From CAYTYZ01 sp964448465 (GTDB taxonomy: Bacteria; Patescibacteriota; Microgenomatia; UBA12405): DNA of 23,830 nucleotides. The stretch spans positions 1 to 23,830 of the forward strand of contig CAYUVY010000013.1 of the NCBI GenBank assembly GCA_964448465.1. Reading direction: 5' to 3'. How positions within the stretch are numbered: position 1 is the first letter of the stretch; the number at the start of each line of letters is the position of its first letter. The position numbers and the translations under genes were made by a program. This document shows, in pieces, positions 5,868 through 14,737 of the stretch. A model generated the notes under the pieces. That model did not search any database and was not told the DNA's origin. It saw only the letters and a list, made by a program, of their open reading frames with translations.

Positions 5868-8075
5868 CTACCACTCTACAATTAGTTTCTCAGGAATTTT
5901 CGGAGTGTATTCAATATCATTTCTACCAACAACTTTATCACCCACTTTCTCTACTAAAGTAACTCTTATTCTGTGCTTAGGGCCTTCAGTTTGCGCTTGC
6001 TTATCCGTCTGACCATAATCTCTAATCCCAAACTCAACCACACTATGTTCTGTTTGCGCAACTACCATAAACTCATTACCATAAGTATCGCGTATGTGCC
6101 TCCATGTACCTCCATAATCCTTGTAGTACGCATATCTTTGTTCACTAAACCTATACTCTTGGGGTTCACCAGCACAGATTGTGATACCACTCCTAAGAAC
6201 AATCCTTAATTCGTTACTACTTACACGTCTATCTACACCCTCTGGTATGCCTTCCGGAGGATCTTCGTCCGGTATTATCGATAATCTAAACTTACCATCA
6301 GTCTGCCCCAGTTGGTTTAGTGGCTCGCTGGGGTCAAGCGCTCTTCCTATAACCAACTCTTTCCCCCACGGGTCAGGTATTGCCACTATGTGATCATATT
6401 TTACTTCTCCACCCTCCTTTCTCATTTTTTCTAAAATTTCCGCTTTCTTCTCTGCAGAAGCATTTTTAAGAGAAATCCACCCTTTTTCCTCCGCCTTACT
6501 CAACAACTGTTTGTCCTCAATTTCTCTTTGTTCAGCTCTCAGCGCGTCTCTTTCAACCTCAAGCCTAGCCTCTTCGGCTGCTTTTTGTCTTTCTATCTCC
6601 GACATTTTCGCCCGTTCCTCTGCCACCAACCTAGTCTTTTCTTCAGCTTCTTGCGCCACCAACTTGGCTTTTTCTTCTGCTTCTTGTTTTATTCTTGCAG
6701 CCTTCGCAGCCTCTGCCTCAGCTTTGGCTTTAGTAGCTTCTACTTTTTCCCTCTTTGCCGCCTTGCCTGCCTCAATCTCCTCCAACAACAGCGGTCTTTT
6801 TTTCATATCCCGATATCCTAACTGTAGACCACCATTAATCTGCAGAAGACCATCATCAGAATAAACATCTACTGGCTTCGCAATAATCGCTAAGGCCTCT
6901 TTCCCTTTCTTGTCTCTAATTTGCAAACAAACGGTTTGACCTAATTGAAACGAGCGTTCGCTAATTAGCGGTGCCCACCTACCATCTTCTGTTAAATAAA
7001 ATACATTGCACTCTTTGTTTTCGGAAGTATTGCCAATGTCTAAACGACCATTACCAATATCATAAAGGTTAAACTTCAGGTGTTCTCCTGCAATGATCGC
7101 TCCAGAAACACTTGGGACAACCATTTTATAGCCAATTCTCAAGCGGTAATCCCCAATCACTTCCTTCACTGAACCAGATTTCTCTCGATTACCAAATTTA
7201 CTATTTGGAGTCCCAATTACTCCTAGATCACGTTTTTCCAGGAACTTGGAATGGTCATACAAATCAAGATCCTCTCTCCAGTCATTATTCCCCTCCACTT
7301 CCTTCGGCCTCGCCTTTTCCACCGCATCCTTGTCTCCCATATACCTCGCCAGCCTTCCACACAAAAGACTCATTGCATAATATCTTTGAATGCCAACCAC
7401 TGGCTCGGCCTGTTTTTTAATCAATCTCGCAATTCCTTCTGGCTCCAAAAGCAGATCTTTTAATCTTGGATCAACCTTCTCCATTTTTTTCAAAATACTT
7501 TTTAGTCCTAAATTAAACTTGCTGCTTTTTGCTTCCACACTCAACATTTCTTTAACTAATTCCACCATCAATTGCCCTGGTAACATACTCGGATCTGTGT
7601 AGCCATAATTAGAATCTGACCTCATTACTAAACAGTGATCCTCACCCTTTAAGTCCTTTACCACCGCCACTCCCGCCGGTTCTCCCGAAGGCTGACCAGC
7701 TCCATCAAGATTTACTCCTGATATTTTTGTCTTGGATAAAGCATACAACAAAGCAGACAAGTGATACTCTTCCTCTGGTAAATTTACACCATCCTCACTT
7801 CGTCGTTTTAAGGCTACTGTGGTATCTTTATATCTTCTAGAAACTGCCGGTCTGACTTCCCAATCTGTTCCCAAACCTAAGTCTAATAGTTTGACACCTT
7901 CAGGAATATTCAAACCTTCAACTAGCTTCCTTGGATCTTTAGGTGCACCTTCGACCACTACCAAATCAGTCCCATACTCTCCACCTGGCCTATCCACGGC
8001 TTGAACTTTTCTCTCAGGTGTTCCCAACAAAGTCACCGGCGCTCTTAATTTGCTTCCACTTGAATCAACTGTCAT
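5868..8075 (-). CDS. Large multidomain protein A, possible FHA-like repeats plus coiled coil, function unknown
   Basis: 735 residues from ATG 8075; a GTG six codons upstream lies within the -10 and is rejected. Paralog of the next gene upstream. N-terminal domain (about 40-200) shares IPEGVKLLDLGLGTDWEV, VKDLKGEDHCLV and SSKFNLGLK with protein B. One repeat unit (about 263-429) starts NDWR, contains IGTP, GEHLKF...DIGNGRLDI...NVFYL and ends GYRDMKKRPL. The glycine/His/Ser-Asn spacing is reminiscent of FHA phosphothreonine-binding domains, but the family match is my inference. About 430-534 is a highly charged Ala/Glu/Lys coiled coil. The C-terminal domain (about 572-735) has LVIGRALD, VSSNELRIVL and FGIRDYGQTD, and ends IVEW. 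No signal peptide or membrane segment is present, so it is probably cytoplasmic. It has its own promoter copied from that of B. Confidence 0.85.
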   Translation of the reverse strand: MTVDSSGSKLRAPVTLLGTPERKVQAVDRPGGEYGTDLVVVEGAPKDPRKLVEGLNIPEGVKLLDLGLGTDWEVRPAVSRRYKDTTVALKRRSEDGVNLPEEEYHLSALLYALSKTKISGVNLDGAGQPSGEPAGVAVVKDLKGEDHCLVMRSDSNYGYTDPSMLPGQLMVELVKEMLSVEAKSSKFNLGLKSILKKMEKVDPRLKDLLLEPEGIARLIKKQAEPVVGIQRYYAMSLLCGRLARYMGDKDAVEKARPKEVEGNNDWREDLDLYDHSKFLEKRDLGVIGTPNSKFGNREKSGSVKEVIGDYRLRIGYKMVVPSVSGAIIAGEHLKFNLYDIGNGRLDIGNTSENKECNVFYLTEDGRWAPLISERSFQLGQTVCLQIRDKKGKEALAIIAKPVDVYSDDGLLQINGGLQLGYRDMKKRPLLLEEIEAGKAAKREKVEATKAKAEAEAAKAARIKQEAEEKAKLVAQEAEEKTRLVAEERAKMSEIERQKAAEEARLEVERDALRAEQREIEDKQLLSKAEEKGWISLKNASAEKKAEILEKMRKEGGEVKYDHIVAIPDPWGKELVIGRALDPSEPLNQLGQTDGKFRLSIIPDEDPPEGIPEGVDRRVSSNELRIVLRSGITICAGEPQEYRFSEQRYAYYKDYGGTWRHIRDTYGNEFMVVAQTEHSVVEFGIRDYGQTDKQAQTEGPKHRIRVTLVEKVGDKVVGRNDIEYTPKIPEKLIVEW

Positions 8076-8084
8076 AGATATAAC

Positions 8085-8090
8085 ATTATA
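8085..8090 (-). promoter_or_regulatory. -10 element of protein A
   Basis: Perfect TATAAT (minus strand) nine bases before ATG 8075. The stretch from TGTGTATAAT to ATATCTAT is the same as in front of protein B, so the promoter was duplicated with the gene. No clear -35. Confidence 0.7.
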
Positions 8091-8112
8091 CACACTGTGC
8101 CCTGCTCAGTCT

Positions 8113-10659
8113 CTACCACTCCACCTTCAAATTATCATCTTCACTCAGACTTACCCTAATTTTATGCTTAGGACCGTTTAACCTTGCTTCCAAGTCGGTC
8201 TGTCCATAATCTCTAATCCCAAATTCAACTTCCTTCCATTTAAAAGCTGTCAGTCCCTTATAATCTCCACTATTTATAAAATTTACCCATTTACCACTAC
8301 CAGGAAGCTTGTAGTAAACACGCGGATCAGTGATTCTGTAATTTTCAAGGTCAGTGGCACAAATATTTCCTTCTTTAACACACACCGTTAACTCATCCGG
8401 TCGACACTCCGCTCCATATGGTGCTATCGCAACTAGTACTTTTTCACTCATCTCCAACACATTATTCACTGAGACATCAAAGTCATGAGCTCTTCCAATA
8501 ACCAGTGTCTTATATTTTCCAGCAACCTCATATCCGCGTTCATACTCACCATCTTTTTCAACTTCAAACCTTCTCCCTATTTTGTTTTTCATTGCTTCCT
8601 TTACAGCCTTTTCATTTACTTCCACTCTTGCTTTCTTTGCCCGCATTGCTTCATATAACTCCCCAGAGTATGACGACAATGGTTTCTTTTGCATATCTCT
8701 AAAACCAAACTGTAGATCAGCCCCTCCAGCCTCTCTGTTAACAAAGAATGCCAAAGCCTCTTTGCCTTTATTGTCTCTAATCTGAAAAACAGTTGTCCCA
8801 CCCGCTAGCCGACAAAAGTCAGCTTCGTGATGCAATGGTTCCCATTTATCGACACCATTTAGATAAAAAACATTACAATTTTTGTTCCCAGATACGTTCC
8901 TAATTGTATATCCCCAACTCCCCTCAATTCTCTTAATTTCTATATGCTTTGGTTTAATTGCACAGTCCAAAGCATTTGGGACTACTAACCGAGAAACGTA
9001 AACTCCTTCCGAATTAAGGAGACCAACTGCAGAAGCCACCAACTCTCTTTCTCCTAAAAATTTATATTTAGGTGAACCAATACCTAGGCGCACTATGTCT
9101 TGGGTGCAATGCATGGCCTCTTCTACATTCTCACTACTATAAAACTTCGGATTTCTTCGCCAGTCGTTGCCTACTGATTCTTCTTCTGGCACAGTCGCCG
9201 CCTCTGAGGGCCAAAGTCTTCTAACCCCCAGATCTCCATACACTAACGGATATTTTTTCATATCCCTGTATTCCACAACAAACTGTTTTGCTGACAAATC
9301 TCGTCTTATTCTTAAGGCCGCTACCTCTTCCCCCTTGTTATTTCTAATCTGCACGATGGCTTCTCCTGGTTTTCTTCTTAATATCTTCGATGACACTTCC
9401 TTCCCCTCACCATTTACAAAATACTGGTAGTACTCTTCTCCTCCTCTTACTTCCCATCCCTCAACCTTATTAATGGGACGCCACTCACCATTTTCCAGTA
9501 CAAAAGCACCGGCTTTTTTATTATCAGGTTTTTTATCAAATAGGTAAAATTTACCATCACCGTACCATGGCATAATTGAAATAATGTCCTTTCCCATAGA
9601 CTTATCTACAGATTTTGGCACCACCACTTTAGCCATAGGATGATGTCCTGTATAAAACATATCTACTGAGTCTTCCTGCACCGGTATTCCCATAACGGTT
9701 TCTGGCGTGCCAACATAAATCACACCCTTATTATCTGCAATTACGTAACGTCTCCCTTTTTTTTCATATGATTCAGAAAGAAATCTCCAGTCATTGTCTT
9801 TCGTATCTGCCTCCACCACCTCTTCTACTGGTTTTACAGTTTCCACAGGTTTAGCCCCTTCCACCTCTTTCTCCGCCACTTCTTCTGGCTTTGGTACTTC
9901 CACCGGTTTAACTTCTTCCTTTTCTGCCACTGGCACTACCACTTCCTCTCCCATGGCAATTGCCAGCTTGGCACACAATTCTTTCATCAAATCATATCTC
10001 TCTGAACTTTCTGCTGGCTCAAGTTTCCTTGGGAATAATTTGTTTAAGACTCCGAGCTGTTCAACAAGTTCTAGTTTTTCTAATTTTGGATTATCAAACT
10101 CCATGTCTCTAATAACCTTCTCCATACCTAGGTTAAACTTGTCACTCTGAGCTTCTGCACTCAACATTGACTGTACTAAATTCATCATCAAGATTCCTGG
10201 CAAAGTGGTTGGATCTGTAATATGATTTTCTGGCTCTGGTCTAATCACTAAACACTGATCTTCACCATTAACATCTTTTAGCACCATCACTGCCACTGGA
10301 TCACTGGAAGTTGTTCCATCTGCATATTTATTTACAATTGGCACTTGTGCCTCAGCCATAGCTACTAGTAAGTCTGACAGCCAATACTCCTCCATTTCAT
10401 CACCATTTCTAGACATTACTACGACAGCATCTTTTGAATATCCAGATTGTGCAGGAGCTACTTCCCAACCTGTACCCAGGCCCAAAGACAGGGGTCTTGC
10501 TCCTTCTGGTATTTCTAATCCTGGAATTACTAGTCTAGTATCTTCTGGAGTACCTTTGGTTAAACTTAGAACATTTTTTTCTGGATCCCAACCAACTGTA
10601 TGACCATTGCCAGCCGCTATTAGTGGTTTTAGGCCATTTAAATAATCAGACTTTCCCAT
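8113..10659 (-). CDS. Large multidomain protein B, paralog of A with two repeat units, function unknown
   Basis: 848 residues. N-terminal domain 1-235 has IPEGARPLSLGLGTGWEV, VLKDVNGEDQCLV and SDKFNLGME, all matched in A. A Pro/Glu/Val/Lys-rich flexible linker follows (236-287). Repeat unit 1 (288-472) runs from DNDWR to YRDMKKYPL with YVGTPETVMGIPV. Unit 2 (498-661) runs from GNDWR to FRDMQKKPL and contains PKHIEIKR...GYTIRNVSGNKNCNVFYLNG, the clearest FHA-like stretch (strand, loop, Ser-Gly-Asn turn). The C-terminal domain (about 700-848) has LVIGRAHD, DELTVCV and FGIRDYGQTDLEA, and ends KVEW as in A. It lacks A's coiled coil. No export signal. It sits 19 bases after the GT39-like gene end region and 37 bases before A, each with a promoter. 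I do not recognise a named family; a phosphopeptide-binding scaffold is speculation. Confidence 0.85.
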   Translation of the reverse strand: MGKSDYLNGLKPLIAAGNGHTVGWDPEKNVLSLTKGTPEDTRLVIPGLEIPEGARPLSLGLGTGWEVAPAQSGYSKDAVVVMSRNGDEMEEYWLSDLLVAMAEAQVPIVNKYADGTTSSDPVAVMVLKDVNGEDQCLVIRPEPENHITDPTTLPGILMMNLVQSMLSAEAQSDKFNLGMEKVIRDMEFDNPKLEKLELVEQLGVLNKLFPRKLEPAESSERYDLMKELCAKLAIAMGEEVVVPVAEKEEVKPVEVPKPEEVAEKEVEGAKPVETVKPVEEVVEADTKDNDWRFLSESYEKKGRRYVIADNKGVIYVGTPETVMGIPVQEDSVDMFYTGHHPMAKVVVPKSVDKSMGKDIISIMPWYGDGKFYLFDKKPDNKKAGAFVLENGEWRPINKVEGWEVRGGEEYYQYFVNGEGKEVSSKILRRKPGEAIVQIRNNKGEEVAALRIRRDLSAKQFVVEYRDMKKYPLVYGDLGVRRLWPSEAATVPEEESVGNDWRRNPKFYSSENVEEAMHCTQDIVRLGIGSPKYKFLGERELVASAVGLLNSEGVYVSRLVVPNALDCAIKPKHIEIKRIEGSWGYTIRNVSGNKNCNVFYLNGVDKWEPLHHEADFCRLAGGTTVFQIRDNKGKEALAFFVNREAGGADLQFGFRDMQKKPLSSYSGELYEAMRAKKARVEVNEKAVKEAMKNKIGRRFEVEKDGEYERGYEVAGKYKTLVIGRAHDFDVSVNNVLEMSEKVLVAIAPYGAECRPDELTVCVKEGNICATDLENYRITDPRVYYKLPGSGKWVNFINSGDYKGLTAFKWKEVEFGIRDYGQTDLEARLNGPKHKIRVSLSEDDNLKVEW

Positions 10660-10670
10660 ATAGATATAAC

Positions 10671-10676
10671 ATTATA
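10671..10676 (-). promoter_or_regulatory. -10 element of protein B
   Basis: TATAAT on the minus strand, 11 bases before ATG 10659. The flanking bases are the same as before protein A apart from two extra bases next to the ATG. No convincing -35. Confidence 0.65.
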
Positions 10677-10696
10677 CACAGTTAGACTCTTCCCGC

Positions 10697-12058
10697 CTAC
10701 CGCTTCTCTACCACCACTACCCCCAAATTCTCCCCACAAGCATATCTTCTGGTTTCTTTGTGCTTGCCAAACAATCCCAGCTCATAATAATCCGTTTTTC
10801 CATCCTCATATTTAGCCCCATCCTCTACCACTAGCATAGTGCTAGAGGCATTTTTATCTTTCTCAATATCCAATACCTTACACCCCGCTTTATACAACAA
10901 ATATCTATCTTCAAACCCCGTGTGAAACAAATGAAACCCTGCTTGGGTACTAACAAACACTGGCTTGCTACCCAGATCTTTACACACTTGAGCAAAACAT
11001 TGTTGCATGTCCTCCACACTCCTAGGAGCCTTGGTTGTAATACTCGGCCAGTTTTGCCACAACAAAAACATACTAAATATTAAAAACAATATCTGCCCAA
11101 CTTTAGGCATAATACCCACTACCAACAACAAGCTAACTAAAAACCCAAACATCAAATGTGGCTGTAATTGAAAGGGTACTACTAAAAACAAAATGCTATG
11201 CAAAACAAACAACCAAGCCACAAACCTTTGCTTGCGATCTTTCAATCTAAGCAATACGAACAGGCTGAAAATTAAAACCAAAACCATAATCACATATCCC
11301 AAATTGTTTGCAAAAAACAAATTAGCGTTGATAAAAGTCAGTTTATCTACTAGTCCCAAAGCGTTTTGTGGCTCCCTGCCTTGTCGCAAGACAGCTTTGG
11401 TCAACAAAAAATGATATTTCACTTCAAAGGCCATTATTGGTGCAAACACAATAAACATGCTAGTCAACAAACTCTTACCAATTTCCTTAAATTTTCTACT
11501 ATACAAACATATCAATAGTAAAACTACAGCTACATAGGGAAAACTGGAATAGGACATACCCATGCCCAAAATCAAACAAAATACTCCCAGTCCAAGATGT
11601 TTTTTATTTTCTAGATAACTTAAAATTGCCACCGTACCCAAAGCTAGTAGGGGTGGCACAAAACTTGGGTTCCAAATATATCTATTCTGAATTAAAACCT
11701 GGTAGTGAAGTCCCAAGGCCGTAAACAAAAATACTGGTAACCACCAATTTTTCCCAGAAATTTTTACTGCCAGTAAAAAGCAAATTAAATAAAAGACCAA
11801 ACATGAGTACACCAAGACCACTGGTTGGTTATACAACAAGTATCCTGGGTACAAAATATAGTAATACCAAGGGCTTTGGTTAAAAGGCAAAGCACTGGTC
11901 TGCGGTCCAAGTATGGGTGGCTTGCCAGATTCTTTCCATAGGCTCAAAAACCACATTTCTCGACCCATTTCGTTATAAAAGAAAAAACTTTGATCTAGTT
12001 TATATAGCCTGGTAAACAAAAATAAAGCAATTACAATTCCCACCACTATTTTCTTCAT
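10697..12058 (-). CDS. GT39/PMT-like polytopic membrane glycosyltransferase
   Basis: 453 residues, about nine to ten hydrophobic segments. The N-terminal segment is followed by FTRLYKLDQSFFFYNEMGR, which matches the first periplasmic loop of GT-C enzymes, where an acidic residue after F-x-x-(D/N)-E is catalytic; here E30 or nearby. QTSALPFNQSPWYYYILYP resembles the second conserved loop of PMT/ArnT-like proteins. Such enzymes move a sugar from a polyprenyl-phosphate carrier to protein or lipid outside the membrane. The C-terminal 110 residues after the last membrane segment are soluble. It is the last gene of the ruvA-to-GT39 operon, two bases after the aminotransferase-like gene, and a TATAAT overlapping that gene's end may give it a private leaderless promoter. 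Donor and acceptor are unknown. Confidence 0.75.
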   Translation of the reverse strand: MKKIVVGIVIALFLFTRLYKLDQSFFFYNEMGREMWFLSLWKESGKPPILGPQTSALPFNQSPWYYYILYPGYLLYNQPVVLVYSCLVFYLICFLLAVKISGKNWWLPVFLFTALGLHYQVLIQNRYIWNPSFVPPLLALGTVAILSYLENKKHLGLGVFCLILGMGMSYSSFPYVAVVLLLICLYSRKFKEIGKSLLTSMFIVFAPIMAFEVKYHFLLTKAVLRQGREPQNALGLVDKLTFINANLFFANNLGYVIMVLVLIFSLFVLLRLKDRKQRFVAWLFVLHSILFLVVPFQLQPHLMFGFLVSLLLVVGIMPKVGQILFLIFSMFLLWQNWPSITTKAPRSVEDMQQCFAQVCKDLGSKPVFVSTQAGFHLFHTGFEDRYLLYKAGCKVLDIEKDKNASSTMLVVEDGAKYEDGKTDYYELGLFGKHKETRRYACGENLGVVVVEKR

Positions 12059-12060
12059 AC

Positions 12061-13059
12061 TTAATTATACTGTAAGCCCATAGGCAAAAATATCACCTCT
12101 TGTTTCTCGGTCCAAGGACATCCCATCAACTCCGAGCGTACCATAATTCCCCCCTTAACTAATCTTTTAATTTCTCCCTTAGCCTTATTTTTTTTCAAAA
12201 TAACCGGAAAACCCCGGAGGTTACTCCCTTCTCCCATTTCCCTCCAAATTGGATACTGTTTTTTATATTTTAAAAATTGTTTTCTTTTTCTTGTTTCCAA
12301 TGCCCTAAAATCTAGTTTTCCATGCCACTGAACAAATAGACTCCACAACCCTACCCCGGTTTTACTATCCCCTATCAAATCATAACCTTGTAGCATCGCC
12401 CACTGACCAATTTTTGCCAGCCCAGTACTATTAAATAGTTTCGCCAAGATCCAATAAGTTTGCATTACTAGCCACCATCCATACACTCCCATTTGATACG
12501 TTATTTCTCGATTCAATTTTGGTCTAACAAATTCCAAATCCTCCCTTTTTCCATACATCGCACTTCCCGCAATTGGCACTACTTTGCGCCAGCTATCCAT
12601 GACCAAATGATTCTTTCTAAAAATTCTAATTTTTGCCGGCTCCAGTGTCCTGTGTACACTATCTTCTATCAAAATAATTTTTTCTTCCAATCTCTTAATC
12701 CAACCCATTTTCTGCATTAAATTATTTTCCATACCGGCCACATGGAAAACTACCACTATCTTGGGCTTGTACTGTTTAATTTTCTTTTCAATCTCCACTT
12801 CCTTTGTTCTAAAATACCTATCCATAGGATAAAAAACAGGTACCAGTCCATGCTGCTTCATGTTGCCAACTACGTCCATACAATAAAATTCCGGCACCAA
12901 AATCACACTTCCCTTTGCAATTTTTTTGGCTCTTATTAGTTCCCACAAGCCATCTTCCCAAGACAAAAAATATTTCACCGCCAAATCTTTTGACAAATCC
13001 ATTTTTGGACTGCGTAAGCTAAAATATTTTCTAGACAGCACTGGTTGGCTTAAAATCAT
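12061..13059 (-). CDS. DegT/DnrJ-like PLP-fold protein (sugar aminotransferase-like)
   Basis: 332 residues with a fold-type I aminotransferase pattern as in DegT/DnrJ/EryC1 proteins: ILVPEFYCMDVVGNMKQ (helix after the cofactor-phosphate strand), GLVPVFYPMD, KPKIVVVFHVAGM, LIEDSVHRTL (the Asp that holds the PLP ring nitrogen) and DSWRKVVPIAGSAMYG, where the Lys would form the Schiff base. It is shorter than typical members (about 370-400) and the Lys environment S-W-R-K differs from the common S-F-x-x-x-K, so catalytic activity is uncertain. Expected role would be amino-sugar formation for surface polysaccharides, fitting the GT39-like gene two bases downstream and perhaps the GalU-like enzyme. 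It starts eight bases after the ruvB stop. A TATAAT formed by the ruvB stop region ends seven bases before its ATG. Confidence 0.65.
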   Translation of the reverse strand: MILSQPVLSRKYFSLRSPKMDLSKDLAVKYFLSWEDGLWELIRAKKIAKGSVILVPEFYCMDVVGNMKQHGLVPVFYPMDRYFRTKEVEIEKKIKQYKPKIVVVFHVAGMENNLMQKMGWIKRLEEKIILIEDSVHRTLEPAKIRIFRKNHLVMDSWRKVVPIAGSAMYGKREDLEFVRPKLNREITYQMGVYGWWLVMQTYWILAKLFNSTGLAKIGQWAMLQGYDLIGDSKTGVGLWSLFVQWHGKLDFRALETRKRKQFLKYKKQYPIWREMGEGSNLRGFPVILKKNKAKGEIKRLVKGGIMVRSELMGCPWTEKQEVIFLPMGLQYN

Positions 13060-13067
13060 GCCAAGAA

Positions 13068-14030
13068 TTATACCGCCACCCTGCCTCTACTAGTCCTTTT
13101 TACCAACCCCTTTTTCATTAAAAATGGCTCATACACATCCGTAATCGTTTCCACGTCCTCCGACAGGGCTGCCGCAATGTTTTCCACCCCCACCGGACCC
13201 CCCGCATATTGCTTTTTGACCACATCTAAATACTTCCTATCTGCATCAGACAGACCCATACTATCCACTCCCAACATTTGCAAAGCCTTCTCGGCTTCCT
13301 GCTTGGTAATTTTCCCGTCAGCCTTCACTTGCGCCCAATCTCTGACCCGTTTTAAAAGCCGAATAGCAATACGTGGCGTGCCCCGGCTGCGCTGGGCTAT
13401 CAAGCCTGCTGCAGCCTCGTCTATTTCCACTTTAAGTACTTCGGCTGTTTGTTTAACAATTTGCTGCAAATCCGAATCCTCATAAAAATCCAATTGCCAG
13501 ACATTCCCAAACCGGTCTCGCAGCGGTCCACTAATCATTCCCACCCGGGTAGTGGCACCAACCACGCAAAATTTTTGCAAATTTAATCTAACCACTTTGG
13601 CACTTGGCCCCTTGCCAATCACAATATCCAAAACATAGTCCTCCATCGCTGCATACAATGTTTCCTCCACGGTTTTTTGTAAGCGATGAATTTCGTCGAT
13701 GAATAAAATATCTCCCTCCTTCATATCGGTTAATATTGCTGCCAAATCCCCTGCTCTAGTCAACCCCGGTCCCGAGGTCACCTTTAAATCTACGCCCATT
13801 TCCGCAGCCAAAAGCATGGCTAAAGTAGTTTTACCTAGTCCAGGTGGACCGTAAAACAGCACGTGATCCAAGCTCTCTCCTCTGGCTTTTGCCGCCTGCA
13901 AAAATATTTTTAGTTGCTCTTTTAAACCCTCTTGTCCAATAAATTCACTTAATTTTTTTGGTCTCAAACTACGCTCTAGTTGTACCTCTTCGGCCTGTAT
14001 TTCTGGGTTTAAATTCAAATCATCTGGCAT
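13068..14030 (-). CDS. ruvB: Holliday junction branch migration ATPase RuvB
   Basis: 320 residues, slightly short but complete. It is the AAA+ motor that, with RuvA, moves Holliday junctions during recombination repair. Walker A GPPGLGKTT (61-69), Walker B ILFIDEIH (108-115), sensor region GATTRVGMISG and RDRFG (171-175) carrying the arginine finger are all present. The C-terminal winged helix includes GGPVGVENIAAALSED and ends GLVKRTSRGRVAV. A Shine-Dalgarno-like GAGGAG (14047-14042) precedes the ATG by 11 bases, unlike the leaderless genes nearby. It is co-transcribed with ruvA, with the NYN gene between them. No ruvC was seen in the window. Confidence 0.97.
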   Translation of the reverse strand: MPDDLNLNPEIQAEEVQLERSLRPKKLSEFIGQEGLKEQLKIFLQAAKARGESLDHVLFYGPPGLGKTTLAMLLAAEMGVDLKVTSGPGLTRAGDLAAILTDMKEGDILFIDEIHRLQKTVEETLYAAMEDYVLDIVIGKGPSAKVVRLNLQKFCVVGATTRVGMISGPLRDRFGNVWQLDFYEDSDLQQIVKQTAEVLKVEIDEAAAGLIAQRSRGTPRIAIRLLKRVRDWAQVKADGKITKQEAEKALQMLGVDSMGLSDADRKYLDVVKKQYAGGPVGVENIAAALSEDVETITDVYEPFLMKKGLVKRTSRGRVAV

Positions 14031-14056
14031 ATATTTAGATACTCCTCATATTTAAG

Positions 14057-14737
14057 TCATCCTGAGCGAACCCCGCCGCGGGGCGAGTCGAAGGATCTTT
14101 TTTTAACTAAATAATTATTATTTTTTGCATTTGAATTGACTTTTTTCTTAAAAGTTGTAAACTTCTTGCAATCACGCCCTCGACGCAAGTCGGGGGATAT
14201 TTTTTGCCAAATATTGCCCACTTCACACAAAAACAGACCTTTAATTAACCTGTTTTCTTTGCCCAGATGATTTTTACCAAAAATTACAATAACTTGCTTA
14301 TTTTTCTTCAATAACCTCTCGTACAAAGTCGCAAAGTCCCCGTCACCACTCATGATAATAAAGCTATCAAACTTATCCAAATTTTCAAAACAATCCAGAC
14401 CTATTTCTAGGTCAAAATCACATTTTCTCTTACCCAAAATATATTTAACCGGCTTACTAATTAATTTAAATCCCAGCCTGGTCACCTCCTTCAAATATGC
14501 TTCCGATTTGTCGTTTTCATCCAAGCCAAAGTAGAAATTTTGACCCACAACTTCTTTATAGTTTTTAAAGTAATTCCAGATTTTTTCCGGAGTTAGTCCC
14601 ACTTGCCAACCCCAAATATTCGCCCAGTCCACCACCACCAAGGTCTTCCCCTTCAACTTGAGCACCTGATCTACTTGTCCATCTGTCACCCTAATCAACT
14701 TATTAACTTGTACACTCTTAACTAACTTAACTTTCAT
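14057..14737 (-). CDS. NYN-domain (LabA/DUF88-type) putative ribonuclease
   Basis: 226 residues from ATG 14737, whose ATGA overlaps the ruvA stop; a start seven codons upstream is possible but less likely. The NYN/PIN-like fold shows conserved acids: VVVDWANIWGW (first Asp and Asn), GLDENDKS, KCDFDLEIGLD and SGDGDFATLYERL. Family members are metal-dependent RNases; the target is unknown. The last 40 residues are odd. SPDLRRGRD is encoded by one REP palindrome (14177-14196) and the final DSPRGGVRSG by another (14059-14097) that also supplies the stop, so the native C-terminus has been extended by repeats. Between them is a Lys/Asn-rich tail. Its position between ruvA and ruvB suggests shared expression, not necessarily shared function. 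Confidence 0.85.
   Translation of the reverse strand: MKVKLVKSVQVNKLIRVTDGQVDQVLKLKGKTLVVVDWANIWGWQVGLTPEKIWNYFKNYKEVVGQNFYFGLDENDKSEAYLKEVTRLGFKLISKPVKYILGKRKCDFDLEIGLDCFENLDKFDSFIIMSGDGDFATLYERLLKKNKQVIVIFGKNHLGKENRLIKGLFLCEVGNIWQKISPDLRRGRDCKKFTTFKKKVNSNAKNNNYLVKKRSFDSPRGGVRSG
14059..14097. repeat. REP palindrome at the 3' end of the NYN gene
   Basis: Outer ATCCT/AGGAT and inner CCCCG-CCG-CGGGG arms form an imperfect hairpin containing CCTGAGCGAA and GAGTCGAAGG blocks. It is a third REP sequence class in this window and forms the last codons and stop of the NYN gene. Confidence 0.8.
14177..14196. repeat. REP-like hairpin inside the NYN gene
   Basis: CCCTCGAC-GCAA-GTCGGGGG, an 8-bp stem with one wobble pair and a GNRA-type loop. 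It is in frame and encodes SPDLRRGRD of the NYN protein. Confidence 0.65.

Noticed and set aside
6511..6864. Ser/Ala-rich plus-strand ORFs
   Set aside because: They are the mirror of the Ala/Glu/Lys coiled-coil codons of protein A.
8076..8093. GTG start for protein A
   Set aside because: These codons contain the -10 element, so they would not be transcribed.
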